Shown piece by piece: positions 54,842-64,000 of a stretch of DNA of 64,000 nt. Both the position numbers and the translations under genes were made by a program. Source of the stretch: Brachionus plicatilis (taxonomy: Eukaryota; Rotifera; Eurotatoria; Ploima; Brachionidae); NCBI GenBank assembly GCA_010279815.1, contig QEOQ01000344.1:769185-833184 (forward strand), given 5' to 3'. Each line of letters starts with the position of its first letter. Position 1 is the stretch's first letter. The notes beneath the pieces are model-generated. The model searched no databases, was not told the DNA's origin, and was given only the letters and a program-made list of their open reading frames with translations.

Positions 54842-55867
54842 ATGTCTGTTGATAAAAATGAAACCAACCAATCTTTATCAACAATTAAGGAATCATTTGA
54901 GGACAAGATTGAAATTTTAAAAAATGATTTTGAATGTTTAATTAATTTGGTAAACAAGATGATAAATAAAATGAAAGATGAAGAGACAAACAATGAAAAC
55001 ATGATTAAACAATTCGAAAAATATAAAACTATTGAATCAGACATTGTGAAGCTAAATGTCGGTGGTACCATGTTCTCCACACTCAAAACCACATTGACCA
55101 AAAAGATAAAGGATAAAGATGGAAAACTGTATCTACCAAACATGTTTGAGTCACTGGTGGATGGATTTGTGAAGCCAAAATATGACGAGAATAAAGCAAT
55201 ATTCATTGACAGAAACCCAAAATACTTTGGATGTATTCTTGACTATTTGCGAATGGCAAACACTGACTTTGAGTATGAATTGGCTTCTTCAATTGATCAA
55301 AATGAACTTTTGAAAGAAGCAAAATTTTACAATATTCAGGGTTTAGTTAATTTGATGGATACATATTGTTTTGACTCAATAATTTTGAATACCGAAGATT
55401 CAAAAAAAAATTTGTTCAAAATCTGTGAATTCCCTTCAAAAACTAGACTAAAGCTTCTATACCGAGCAACTACAGATGGATTTTCGGCACAAAATTTTCA
55501 CTCAAAATGCGATCATTTAAAAAAAACACTTACAATTATCAAGACAACGAGAAATTTTATTTTTGGAGGATACACTGAGCAGTCATGGGATGAAGATGGT
55601 GTTTTTAAGAATGATCCGAATGCTTTTATTTTCAGCATTAATAATAGTATCAAAGCAAAGATAAATCCAGCATTCCATGCAAATGCTATTTATTGCCACC
55701 CAAATTGTGGTCCTACTTTTGGACGTGGTCTTGATATTCACATATCGAATAATTCCAACTCATCAAATCATAGTTATTCCCAAAATCATAGTTATCAAAC
55801 TTCATCACCTCTTGCTGGATCAAGGAAATTTTATCCTTCTGAAATAGAAGTATTTTCTCTTATTTAA
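54842..55867 (+). CDS. BTB(T1)-TLDc protein, copy F
   Basis: 341 residues from the first in-frame ATG at 54842 (MSVDKNETNQSLSTIKESF); the frame is open further upstream but only from a GTG at 54800. Coiled coil, then BTB (DIVKLNVGGTMFSTLKTTLT, FIDRNPKYFGCILDY), then TLDc (LLYRATTDGFS, FIFGGYTEQSWDED, NAFIFSINN, GPTFGRGLDIHI, EIEVFSLI). It is closest to copies C and G in the DTYCFDSIILNTEDS linker but to B and E at the C-terminus (NSNSSNHSYSQ, SRKF), so it looks like a mosaic. All domains are intact. Confidence 0.85.
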   Translation: MSVDKNETNQSLSTIKESFEDKIEILKNDFECLINLVNKMINKMKDEETNNENMIKQFEKYKTIESDIVKLNVGGTMFSTLKTTLTKKIKDKDGKLYLPNMFESLVDGFVKPKYDENKAIFIDRNPKYFGCILDYLRMANTDFEYELASSIDQNELLKEAKFYNIQGLVNLMDTYCFDSIILNTEDSKKNLFKICEFPSKTRLKLLYRATTDGFSAQNFHSKCDHLKKTLTIIKTTRNFIFGGYTEQSWDEDGVFKNDPNAFIFSINNSIKAKINPAFHANAIYCHPNCGPTFGRGLDIHISNNSNSSNHSYSQNHSYQTSSPLAGSRKFYPSEIEVFSLI

Positions 55868-56730
55868 TTTACTAAATCCAAGATTTAGTAGATTAAATTT
55901 AGATTATTAGCGAAAAATAAATCAAAATAAATTTTCAATTTTTTTTAAAGTTTTTTTAAAGACATTTTTTTTGATTAATTGGTTCAAATCGACATGTTAA
56001 TATTCAAATTCTAGGCAAAAAATAATTATTGCTAGGTAGAAATTTTAAAAATATACCAGTAAAAAATTTAAAAAGCTAATTAAATTATTTTAAATTCTTA
56101 GTGTTAAAAATTCATAATGTTATGTCAGGTTCCCCAAATCATAAAGCCTATAGAAAACACATAATACTTGAAAAAATAATTTTTTGGTTTTCTAACATGG
56201 AGAGAAAAAATCTAGAAAAAAATGTATCAACCTTCCTCAAACCTTCTTTATCCTAAAGAGAAGATTGTTTTTATTAACTCTAGGAGGAATTATCACGATT
56301 GATAACAAATGATCGAAAAAAATTAATAAGTCCTGTAGATGGAAAAACGGTTCATCGGGTCAAGACTGTTCGGCACAGATTTTTACCCAAAATCAGACTT
56401 GTTTTTAAGTTACAAGTCTTAAGTCAAGTCAAGTCAATGACTTAAAATTTTTTTTTTTTTGATTATGAAGAAATTAGATGAAATTTTTATTTTAATTTGA
56501 TTGATTTGATAGATCAGGCTTTATATAATAAAATTTATATACTCTATGGCTGTCTAATGCATATAGATTTGCCATATTTCATTTCTTTTCTTGCAATTTT
56601 AGCATTATTAGGTAGAAATTTTTGTGATCTTCCATTAAATATAATTTTCCTCAAACAATTACTGTACATAAATGGAAATACAGGATAATTTATTTGATTA
56701 ATTTGTCAAAAAAAAATAAAAATTTTAAAT
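55868..56730. other. AT-rich 3' flank
   Basis: No gene; a 63-codon frame at 56497-56688 is not supported by any motif. CAAGTC words occur at about 56405-56440. Confidence 0.35.
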
Positions 56731-57100
56731 ATTTTAATTGATTTTAATGAAAACTTACTTTTAAAGACAAAATAAATTAATGTTTTAAAATTTGTAATTT
56801 ATTTAAGTGAACAATTGAAATTAATTTTGCTCGAATGAATGGATACAAAAGTTATAAATTTAAATTTGTAAATTAACTTAACCTGAATTATTTAAATTAT
56901 TGATTGTTTTTGTTAAATAAATTAGATTTAAATCATTTTGATGTAAATTTGGTAATAAACCATTATTAGACATAACATGTCTAGTAATTTTTCGTTTTTA
57001 TTTCTTAAAAATTATCAAAATCATTAGATTAATTAAGTTTTAAAATTTTAAATGATCATTTTGATCTTAAAATTTGATCTAAAACTTCCATTTGCCGCAT
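56731..57100. repeat. Dispersed repeat, right part (continues 54478-54753)
   Basis: Matches 31590-31950 and in part 10295-10480. It starts with the 113-base segment also present left of copy F. Confidence 0.7.
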
Positions 57101-57271
57101 TATCGTAGATCCAAAAGCAATATCGGCGAAAATTTTAACTACTGGTTTTATTGATGCAAACGGTATTAAAAGAGACCAAATGACAGAGTTTTTTACGCCT
57201 GGCGGTTTTGTTATGTAATGTTAGAAAATGTCCTTAGTCAATTTTTGAAATCCTTAAACCTTTTTAATATT

Positions 57272-57400
57272 TGCTCTATTTATTGTTAAAGCAAATTTAT
57301 TACTTGTGGTGATTGTAAAAATTTTTGTCATTTAAAATGTGTCAATAGGTCTTTTGTCCCGATTAAGAAAATTTGGAATTGCTATATTTGTTATAATTAA
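57272..57400 (+). pseudogene. PHD-finger remnant, probably from a LINE ORF1
   Basis: Reads CSIYC, a TAA, then SKFITCGDCKNFCHLKCVNR and KKIWNCYICYN with a stop. The C-x2-C ... C-x2-C-x4-H-x2-C ... W-x-C-x2-C spacing is a PHD finger. Many CR1/L2-type LINE ORF1 proteins carry one. The single internal stop suggests a relic. Confidence 0.5.
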
Positions 57401-58349
57401 TTTATCTTTTTTTTATTTTATATTTTATTTTATATTTTTTGAGTATATAGAATTTTTATTAAAACTCACAGTTATTTTGAGTGAATTTATTTTATCTTAT
57501 TCTCGATCAGACTGAAATTGATTTATCTAAATTAAATCTGAATTACTTGAAAAATTTTCAAATGAAATGAACTTCAAACTCGAGACAAAGTCAACTAGTA
57601 AAAGTTGGAGAGCTTTCTTAAAAAGCCGTTCTTTTCACACTGTAGGCTATGATAAAAAATTCCGATAAAAACTGGAAAACCACAATTTTGAATATTTTTA
57701 CAGTTTAAAATAAAAAATATTTCACAGAAAATTATTGAATTTTTATCAAATTGACCAATTTAAAATCTGTATAGTTCAAGTTTTCAAACAAAAAACTAAA
57801 GATAAGTTTTTTAAAATTTTGATTCCAGAATGTGCTAAATATATTTATAGATTTTTTATTATTGGATATTATGATTTAAAATTTAAATTAATACTTATAG
57901 ACATGATCATTAAAAGATGCATAATAATTAAAATCAATGACGAGAAAATGTTTATATCCTTAAATGATGGGACCAGGAGTGTGCTGAGTTTTTAAAAAGT
58001 AAGTACACGTTCTAAGGTAAACAAAAAAGCCAGTAGACGCGTCCACCATGTAAAAATAAAGGAAATCAAATTAAAATCAAAAATACAGATCTCTTACATA
58101 TTTTTAATTTGTTTTTATACTAGTTTCGAATACAGATCAGTCTTAATTTAGAGCTTTTTTTCCACATGATTAAATAACCTAAACACCTATAAATGCTTGA
58201 AAAAATATTGTCAAAATGCATTTTTTTTGCCAAAACGTGTTAAAATGCAGTTCATGATGCGGGAGATCACTGCTTCAAATATCACAAAGAAATTTCGAGG
58301 CTCCAACATAGATAAAAATTTTTTCATACAAAATCCCTAGCATATGGAA
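57401..58349. other. AT-rich intergenic region
   Basis: An 86-codon Ile/Lys-rich plus-strand frame at 57735-57995 has no recognisable feature; I do not call it. Confidence 0.3.
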
Positions 58350-58717
58350 CTCGCTCTTACATTCTTTTTAAAATAATTTTTATTTGCTATAAAAGAAAAG
58401 ATGTTCCTTTAATTGTCATCCTCTCCGGTTTTAATACTTAAAATAATTTTCTTTTTGTCAAAATTTTATTTTTTGAATTTTTTTTCATAAATTATTTTGT
58501 ATTTTTGTGATTAAAAAGCATTATTTTTTTAAGTTTTGCTTATTTAAAAAAAAAATCTTAGAAAATGAAATTTTAATTAATTAAATAAAGGAATTAAATG
58601 TCAATTTTTATTAGTTAATTAGGTTATATTTAAAAATTGAAAAATTACAAAGATGGTACTTTTAGCCTAAATAAAAAAATTTTTTTTGAAAAAAAGATCA
58701 ATTTTAAGATATTTTTA

Positions 58718-59779
58718 TTAACTAAGAGAAAAAACTTCAATTTGAGAAACAGTAAATTGCTGTGATCCCGAAAGATATGTATTTTGACTTCCATAGGATT
58801 GAGAAATTGACGAATATTGAATATGTGAATTGGAATAGTTCGATATGTGAATATCATGACCATTTCCAAAAGTAGGACCATAAGATGAATTGCAATAAAT
58901 AGCATATGCTTGGTATGCTGGATTTATCTTTGCTTTGAAATTATAATTAAAACTAAAAATAAAAGCATTTGGATCTTTTTTATAGCAACCGTTGCAATCC
59001 CATGACTGCTCAGTGTATCCTCCAAAAATATAATTATCTGTTGTCTTGATAATTGTAAGTGTTTTTTTTGCATGATCACATCTTGAGTGAAAATTTTGTG
59101 CTGAAAATCCATCTGTAGTTGGTCGGTATAAAAGCTTTAGCTTAATTGTTGGAGTGAATTCACAAATTTTGAACAAATTTTTTCTTGAATCTTCGGTATT
59201 CAAAATTATTGAGTCAAAACAATATGTATCCATCAAATTAACTAAACCCTGAATATTGTAAAATTTTGCTTCTTTCAAAAGTTCATTTTGATCAATTGAA
59301 GAAGCCAATTCATACTCAAAGTCAGTGTTTGCCATTCGCAAATAGTCAAGAATACATCCAAAGTATTTTGCGTTTCTGTCAATGAATATTGCTTTATTTT
59401 CGTCATATTTTGGCTTCACAAATCCATCCACTAAAGACTCAAACATATTTGGTAGATACAGTTTTCCATCTTTATCCTCTATCTTTTTTGTCAATGTGCT
59501 TTTGAGTGTGGAAAACATGGTACCACCGACATTTAGCTTCACAATGTCTGATTCAATTGTTTCATATTTTTTGAATTGTTTAATCATGTTTTCATTGTTT
59601 GTCTCTTCATCTTTCACTTTATTTACCATCTTGTTTACCAAATTAATTAGACATTTAAAATCATTTTTTATAATTTCAATCTTGTCTTCAAATGATTGTT
59701 TAATTGTTGATAAAGGTTTGATTGTTTCATCTTTTTCCATAAATAAGTCATTTAATTCAAGTTGGTTATTTTCTTCCAT
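58718..59779 (-). CDS. BTB(T1)-TLDc protein, copy G
   Basis: 353 residues, single exon, ATG at 59779 (MEENNQLELNDLFMEKDETI). Coiled coil at 1-78; BTB at about 80-175 (DIVKLNVGGTMFSTLKSTLT, FIDRNAKYFGCILDY); DTYCFDSIILNTEDS linker; TLDc at about 200-353 (LLYRPTTDGFS with Pro for Ala, YIFGGYTEQSWDCN, NAFIFSFNY, GPTFGNGHDIHI, EIEVFSLS). It is the intact direct duplicate of the stop-containing copy C. Probably functional. Confidence 0.85.
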   Translation of the reverse strand: MEENNQLELNDLFMEKDETIKPLSTIKQSFEDKIEIIKNDFKCLINLVNKMVNKVKDEETNNENMIKQFKKYETIESDIVKLNVGGTMFSTLKSTLTKKIEDKDGKLYLPNMFESLVDGFVKPKYDENKAIFIDRNAKYFGCILDYLRMANTDFEYELASSIDQNELLKEAKFYNIQGLVNLMDTYCFDSIILNTEDSRKNLFKICEFTPTIKLKLLYRPTTDGFSAQNFHSRCDHAKKTLTIIKTTDNYIFGGYTEQSWDCNGCYKKDPNAFIFSFNYNFKAKINPAYQAYAIYCNSSYGPTFGNGHDIHISNYSNSHIQYSSISQSYGSQNTYLSGSQQFTVSQIEVFSLS

Positions 59780-61288
59780 TTTTTCTAGTCTACTTTGTTC
59801 TAATTTTTTTTCTTAAATAGTGAAAAATTTTCCCTATCCTATAAATCTTCAATCTGAAAAAAAAAATTTCCATGAGATGTTTAAATTTTCAGTCTATGTA
59901 ATTCAAACCCATTCGTGGTCTTTTTCAACTAAATAAGGAAAATTCTATAATGATTTTCAATACAGTTCAAATTTAATTTTTAAGGAAGATTAACTTTTTT
60001 AAAAAATACTGACTTATTTGTTTTCAATGCACTTGAAATCCTTTATTTTCATCTTTTATTTTTCTATTTGCATCAATTTCTTTGTGGGCAAATTAATCGA
60101 ATAAAAAATAATAATAAAGATAAAATCCTTTTTATTTTATTTAAATTGATTAAAGAAGTGTCGAATTCGACACAAAAAGACAATATGAATTTTGGAATAA
60201 AAAGTTAGACAGCCTAATTATTTTATGTGTGAACGGGGTGAAAACTTTTAAATCAGCTTAGAAAATTGTTAATTTTCTGTAAGCATTGGGAAATTTTTTC
60301 TAAAAATAAATAATTGAGTGTCCAGAAAATCAAAATAAAAAAACAAATTGTTGAAAAAAAGATTTTTTTTCTAATTTTCTATTGAGTCAAAAATAAAATT
60401 GGTCAAAATAGATGATTTTCTATCAAATTATCTATTTGGTTAAGGGTCTAAATCTCATATATTTTAATTTTATTTAAATCACCTTTATAGCCATACAATA
60501 TCAAAAATGTTCAACGAATTTGCTAAAGAAAAAAATTTTTTTACATCTTTTTTTTAGGCGGAATTTTTAAAGGGGTGAATTTTTAGGCCAATTCGGATAA
60601 TAAGGTATCATCCCATTAGTGCCAAAATTCACACAATACACTTTAAAAATAATTCATTTAACCCATTTTAACCTTTTTAAAAATACATGACCTACCCATT
60701 TGGGTGATTTTCAGGGTTAACCGGTTGAAATAATCTATGTGAATTCTACAGGAAAATACATTATATAAAACTAATTCCATAGTAGGTTAAAGTCAAAATT
60801 CAAAACGGTTACATTCTCCAGTTTCAAGTCAATTTAACAATGATCTTGAAACTTGGGATTTAGGTTTCATTAATTACATCAATTTTGAAAAAAGATAAGT
60901 AATAAAATAAAATTCGAAAAGAAACCAAAAAACAAAAAAATAATTTAAAATTAAAATAAAGGCATAACTTTGAAATCAAAGCTTTGACTTTTGACCAACT
61001 CTAATAAGCCTAAAACCTAAATGTAAAAGTTTTTTTAGTAAATAACATACAAAAACATTTGATGTTAAAGAATTTTTAACATTTCTAAAATCACCAAATT
61101 TTTTTTAATTTCATTGATAAAATATTGATTCTTTTTTAATGATTTTGAAAATTTTAAATATTTAAATAATGTCATTATAATTAAATTGAAATTTTTGGAA
61201 TAATCAATATCTATTTATTACTAAAGATTCTTTATATTACATAAAATTAAAAAAAAAACAAAATAAAAACTAAAAGAATAATAAAAAA

Positions 61289-61795
61289 TTAATGATTGAT
61301 TAAATCAACTAAACCCTGAATATTGTAAAATTTTGCTTCCTTCAACAGCTCAGTTTTATCGATTGACGAAGCCAATTCATACTCAAAGTCAGTGTTTGCC
61401 ATTCGCAAATAGTCAAGAATACATCCAAAATATTTTGGATTTCTATCAATGAATATAGCTTTATTCTCATCATATTTTGGCTTCACAAATCCATCCACTA
61501 AAGACTCAAACATGTTTGGTAGATAAAGTTTTCCTTCTTTGTTCTTTATCTTCTTGGTCAAAGTGCTTTTGAGTGTGGAAAACATGGTACCACCGACATT
61601 TAGCTTCACAATGTCTGATTCAATTGTTTCATATTTTTTGAATTGCTTAACCATATTATTATTGTTGCTCTCTTCATCCTGAGCCTTTTTCATCAATTCT
61701 TTAATCGTTTCCATTAAATTTTCAAAATGGTTATCCAAAGTTTTAGAATTATTTTCAAAAGAATTAAGATATTCTTTTAGATTTTGTTCATTCAT
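61289..61795 (-). CDS. BTB-only member of the BTB-TLDc family, copy H
   Basis: 168 residues, twin of copy D with the same N-terminus and the same early end GLVDLINH. It differs mainly at KTELL (KNELL in D) and at NPKYFGC (NSRYFEC in D), a cluster of changes that matches other paralogues and suggests gene conversion. There is no TLDc domain. Confidence 0.75.
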   Translation of the reverse strand: MNEQNLKEYLNSFENNSKTLDNHFENLMETIKELMKKAQDEESNNNNMVKQFKKYETIESDIVKLNVGGTMFSTLKSTLTKKIKNKEGKLYLPNMFESLVDGFVKPKYDENKAIFIDRNPKYFGCILDYLRMANTDFEYELASSIDKTELLKEAKFYNIQGLVDLINH

Positions 61796-62138
61796 TTTTT
61801 GAAAGACGTTCTTTGAATTAATTCAGAATTAACTCTTGTTTAAATAGTCCTTTAAAAATTTATCCTTTTTTTCAATTTTGGCTTAAATATTAAATCTTTC
61901 TATAAGGTTAGTCTCGCATGATTCAAAAATTATAATCCTTTTTAATATCCACTTTTTTTGTATTTTTTAGAGGTTTAATCTAGTTTTCATCTTGTATTAC
62001 ACCATCTTTTAGTAGTTACACTATCTTTCAAATTTTTCTTATTCATTTCAAAAAACAATTCATGATTGATGATGAAAAATTGATTTAAATTTTAATAACA
62101 ATAATTTCCGGATATTGTTTGTTTGGTGGTACTATTTG

Positions 62139-62274
62139 TACCATAATGCTGATACGAAAAATTACGTAATTCTGCGTAAAAAATGAAATTTTAGCGTTTT
62201 TTACGTAAAATTACCTAAGTAAAATTTTCTAAATTTACATAAGAATCTAAGTATCGTAGTAGCACTGTTTATAC
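62139..62274. mobile_element. Short MITE of the TACGTA family (duplicate of 48231-48366)
   Basis: Nearly identical to the copy in the other duplicated block. Confidence 0.55.
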
Positions 62275-62367
62275 TTGTAATAGCATTTCTTGAAATACAA
62301 AATTTAGCATTAATTTAAAAAGAACCTCTTCTTTTAAATTTGCTCATTACTGATTGGGATAAAATAA

Positions 62368-62926
62368 AGAAAACAAAGATTTAATATTTAAAGAAATATG
62401 TTTAAAAATTCGATAAGACAAAAAGTTTTTAAGTATCAAATGTAATTTATAGAAAAAAAAATTAATCGCAAATAATTTTAAAAATCTATTTAAAGCCCCT
62501 TCGATATTTAAAGTACGAATAAGCTTATGGCTTATCTCAGCTGCACTTGTATCAGTACTAATGTGATAAATAGATGACTTCTTTATTTTTAAGTTTTTTA
62601 ATTGGCAATTGTTGCGTATCCTGAATTTTTTCATGGAATTTTTTTTTTTATTGTTTATTTTATTTTGAATTGGCTTTGAGTAGTGAAACTCCGTCTGCCA
62701 TTAGATAAATAAAAAATAGAATTTTTAAATGAATAAAGTAAACATAAAAAATTTTTGCAAAATAAAGTACAAAAAAGAATAAATTAGTAAATCACTGGAA
62801 AAGCGATAGCAGGTTTTATTTTTTGTTTAATTTTAGTGTAATAAAAAAAAAATAAAGCAAAAAGATTGAAAATCAGAGAGATAATCCCTTATCATTTACC
62901 CATTCACTAAATTCATCTTAAATTCT
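62368..62926. other. AT-rich region with possible LINE tail
   Basis: A 95-codon minus-strand frame (62347-62634) has no recognised motif. On the minus strand, ATGGCAGACGGAGTTTCACT at about 62702-62680, followed by an A-rich run near 62640, resembles a LINE 3' end. Confidence 0.3.
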
Positions 62927-63269
62927 TGAAGTTTAGGATCAAAAAAATCAGATCAAAAAGTAATTTTTTTATAACCTTTGAATGGTATTTGATTAAATCT
63001 CTCTGCAAAATGCTAAATAATGCAAAAAACATGCTGAATATTAGAATAGGCTCTGCAAAAACTCTGCAATTAAATTGCGCAGTTGAATTAAATACTTTTT
63101 AATGACATGCATTTTCCTGCAAAATTGCAGAGTTTTTGCAGAGCCTTTTCTAAAATTCAGCATGTTTTTTGCATTATTTAGAATTTTGCAGAGAGATTTA
63201 ATCAAATACCATTCAAAAGTTATAAAAGTATTACTTTTTGATCTGATTTTTTTGATCCTAAACTTCAAG
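62927..63269. repeat. Fold-back element (~140-bp inverted arms)
   Basis: CTTGAAGTTTAGGATCAAAA at the left end is inverted at the right end (GATCCTAAACTTCAAG). The arms match nearly throughout (for example GATTAAATCTCTCTGCAAAA against TTTTGCAGAGAGATTTAATC), with a small centre around 63090-63110. No coding content. Confidence 0.8.
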
Positions 63270-63959
63270 ATGCCTCCAATAAATACAAATCTATTAGATT
63301 AATATTGATTGTTAAAGATTTTTAAGAAATTTAAGATTTAATTTTAGGCAAAAAATGTGCCATCGCATTTTTAAAAATATTGAAATTTTTTCGATAACTT
63401 TTTTTAATATTTCAATCTTTAATTTTCTTTTTTTCATCAAAGGAAACATTTTTGTTTCATTTTGACTGAATTTCAAAACGTTTTGCAGCGCTGCCTTTTT
63501 ATTTGTGTAATTCAGAATTTTATTGGGCTAAAATAACAACATTTTTTCAAAAATTTTATCAATGCTTTTATCTCAATTTTTCGCTATTCTTAATAATTTT
63601 TCAACAGTTTTTAATTGATAAAAAAAATTAAAAAAAACAACTACAAATAATATTTTTAATTTGTTTGAAATTAGAAAAGCAAAATTAATCAAAGTTTGGC
63701 TAATTTATTACACAAAATTATAGATTCAATTAAAATAATATTTTTTATTTGAAGAAAAGCTTAAAAAATTTAATTTAAAAATTGAAGGTAAAAACTTTTA
63801 TTTAAGAACAATCTTTTAATATTTGTATTTAAAATAAGAAGGAGCTCAAAGTCATTTTTTCTCGAGCAATCACCCGGAAAAATCATGTCAAGCCACAGTA
63901 CAGAAATTTCGCTCTTAACAAGCTAACCGATAATTTTCTCGAAATTTACCATTACAGCA
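63270..63959. other. AT-rich intergenic region
   Basis: Nothing recognised. Confidence 0.3.
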
Positions 63960-64000
63960 TTTATTATTATTATTTATTTGTTTTTCTGTTCGAGCATACG
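63960..64000 (-). mobile_element. LINE 3' terminus running off the right edge
   Basis: On the minus strand CGAACAGAAAAACAAATAAA followed by TAATAATAATAA resembles the tail of the main LINE (GTACAGAAAACAAATAAATA). The body lies outside the window. Confidence 0.45.

Larger units (their letters stand above)
58350..62367. repeat. Direct segmental duplication, copy 2 (copy 1 at 43250-48450)
   Basis: Collinear with copy 1 through BTB-TLDc copies G and H up to TTTGCTCATTACTGATTGGG; beyond this the flanks differ (here unrelated sequence, there the Penelope-like element). It preserves empty sites for two insertions in copy 1. Confidence 0.85.

Noticed and set aside
57735..57995. 86-codon Ile/Lys-rich frame
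   Set aside because: No recognisable motif or signal peptide; likely chance.

Overview
The window looks like nuclear DNA of an invertebrate animal. It is strongly AT-rich, has short GT-AG introns of about 50-60 bases, one recognisable conserved metazoan gene (a SART3/Prp24-type splicing factor with eight introns), clustered lineage-specific gene families and dense transposon debris. A monogonont rotifer (Brachionus-like) would fit the small introns, the secreted EGF proteins and the BTB-TLDc family, but this is inference. One run of N (35068-35726) interrupts the sequence. LAYOUT: 1-6 kb holds the 3' end of a MULE-type SWIM-finger transposase running off the left edge, then two copies of one non-LTR retrotransposon (LINE) placed 5' end to 5' end. 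6-10.3 kb is a nest of DNA transposons: a decayed Tc1/mariner element, a 1575-bp element with ~200-bp terminal inverted repeats and a 10-bp target duplication, and a 443-bp TA-flanked MITE whose ends resemble those of the Tc1 remnant. 10.3-29 kb holds a cluster of small secreted proteins built almost only of EGF modules: six intact genes plus one fragment, several being inverted duplicates. Four of them share a promoter module (a GATATC motif followed by a TATA box). RT remnants, a SWIM-finger MULE and fold-back elements lie among them. 29.2-33.3 kb is the SART3 gene. 34-62 kb holds eight copies of a BTB(T1)-TLDc gene: four full length, two BTB-only and two broken. They sit in a network of inverted and direct segmental duplications (35.9-39.1 against 51.0-54.0 kb inverted; 43.25-48.45 against 58.35-62.37 kb direct). 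These duplications carry and date insertions: a 705-bp element with an 8-bp target duplication, a 34-bp tandem repeat combining two hairpins, and small MITEs. Between the duplicated blocks are a TATCGATA-rich minisatellite, a candidate solo LTR, GC-richer RTE-like tail boxes, the C-terminal half of a GIY-YIG Penelope-like element and a foldback-like element holding LINE fragments. The last kilobases hold a 343-bp fold-back and a LINE 3' end running off the right edge. HOW IT WORKS TOGETHER: no operon or pathway links the genes. SART3 is the only clear housekeeping gene. The EGF and BTB-TLDc families are recent, still exchanging sequence, and mostly intronless. TLDc proteins elsewhere bind V-ATPase and act in oxidative-stress resistance; EGF-only secreted proteins are usually extracellular ligands or matrix components. 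The roles of these paralogues are unknown.
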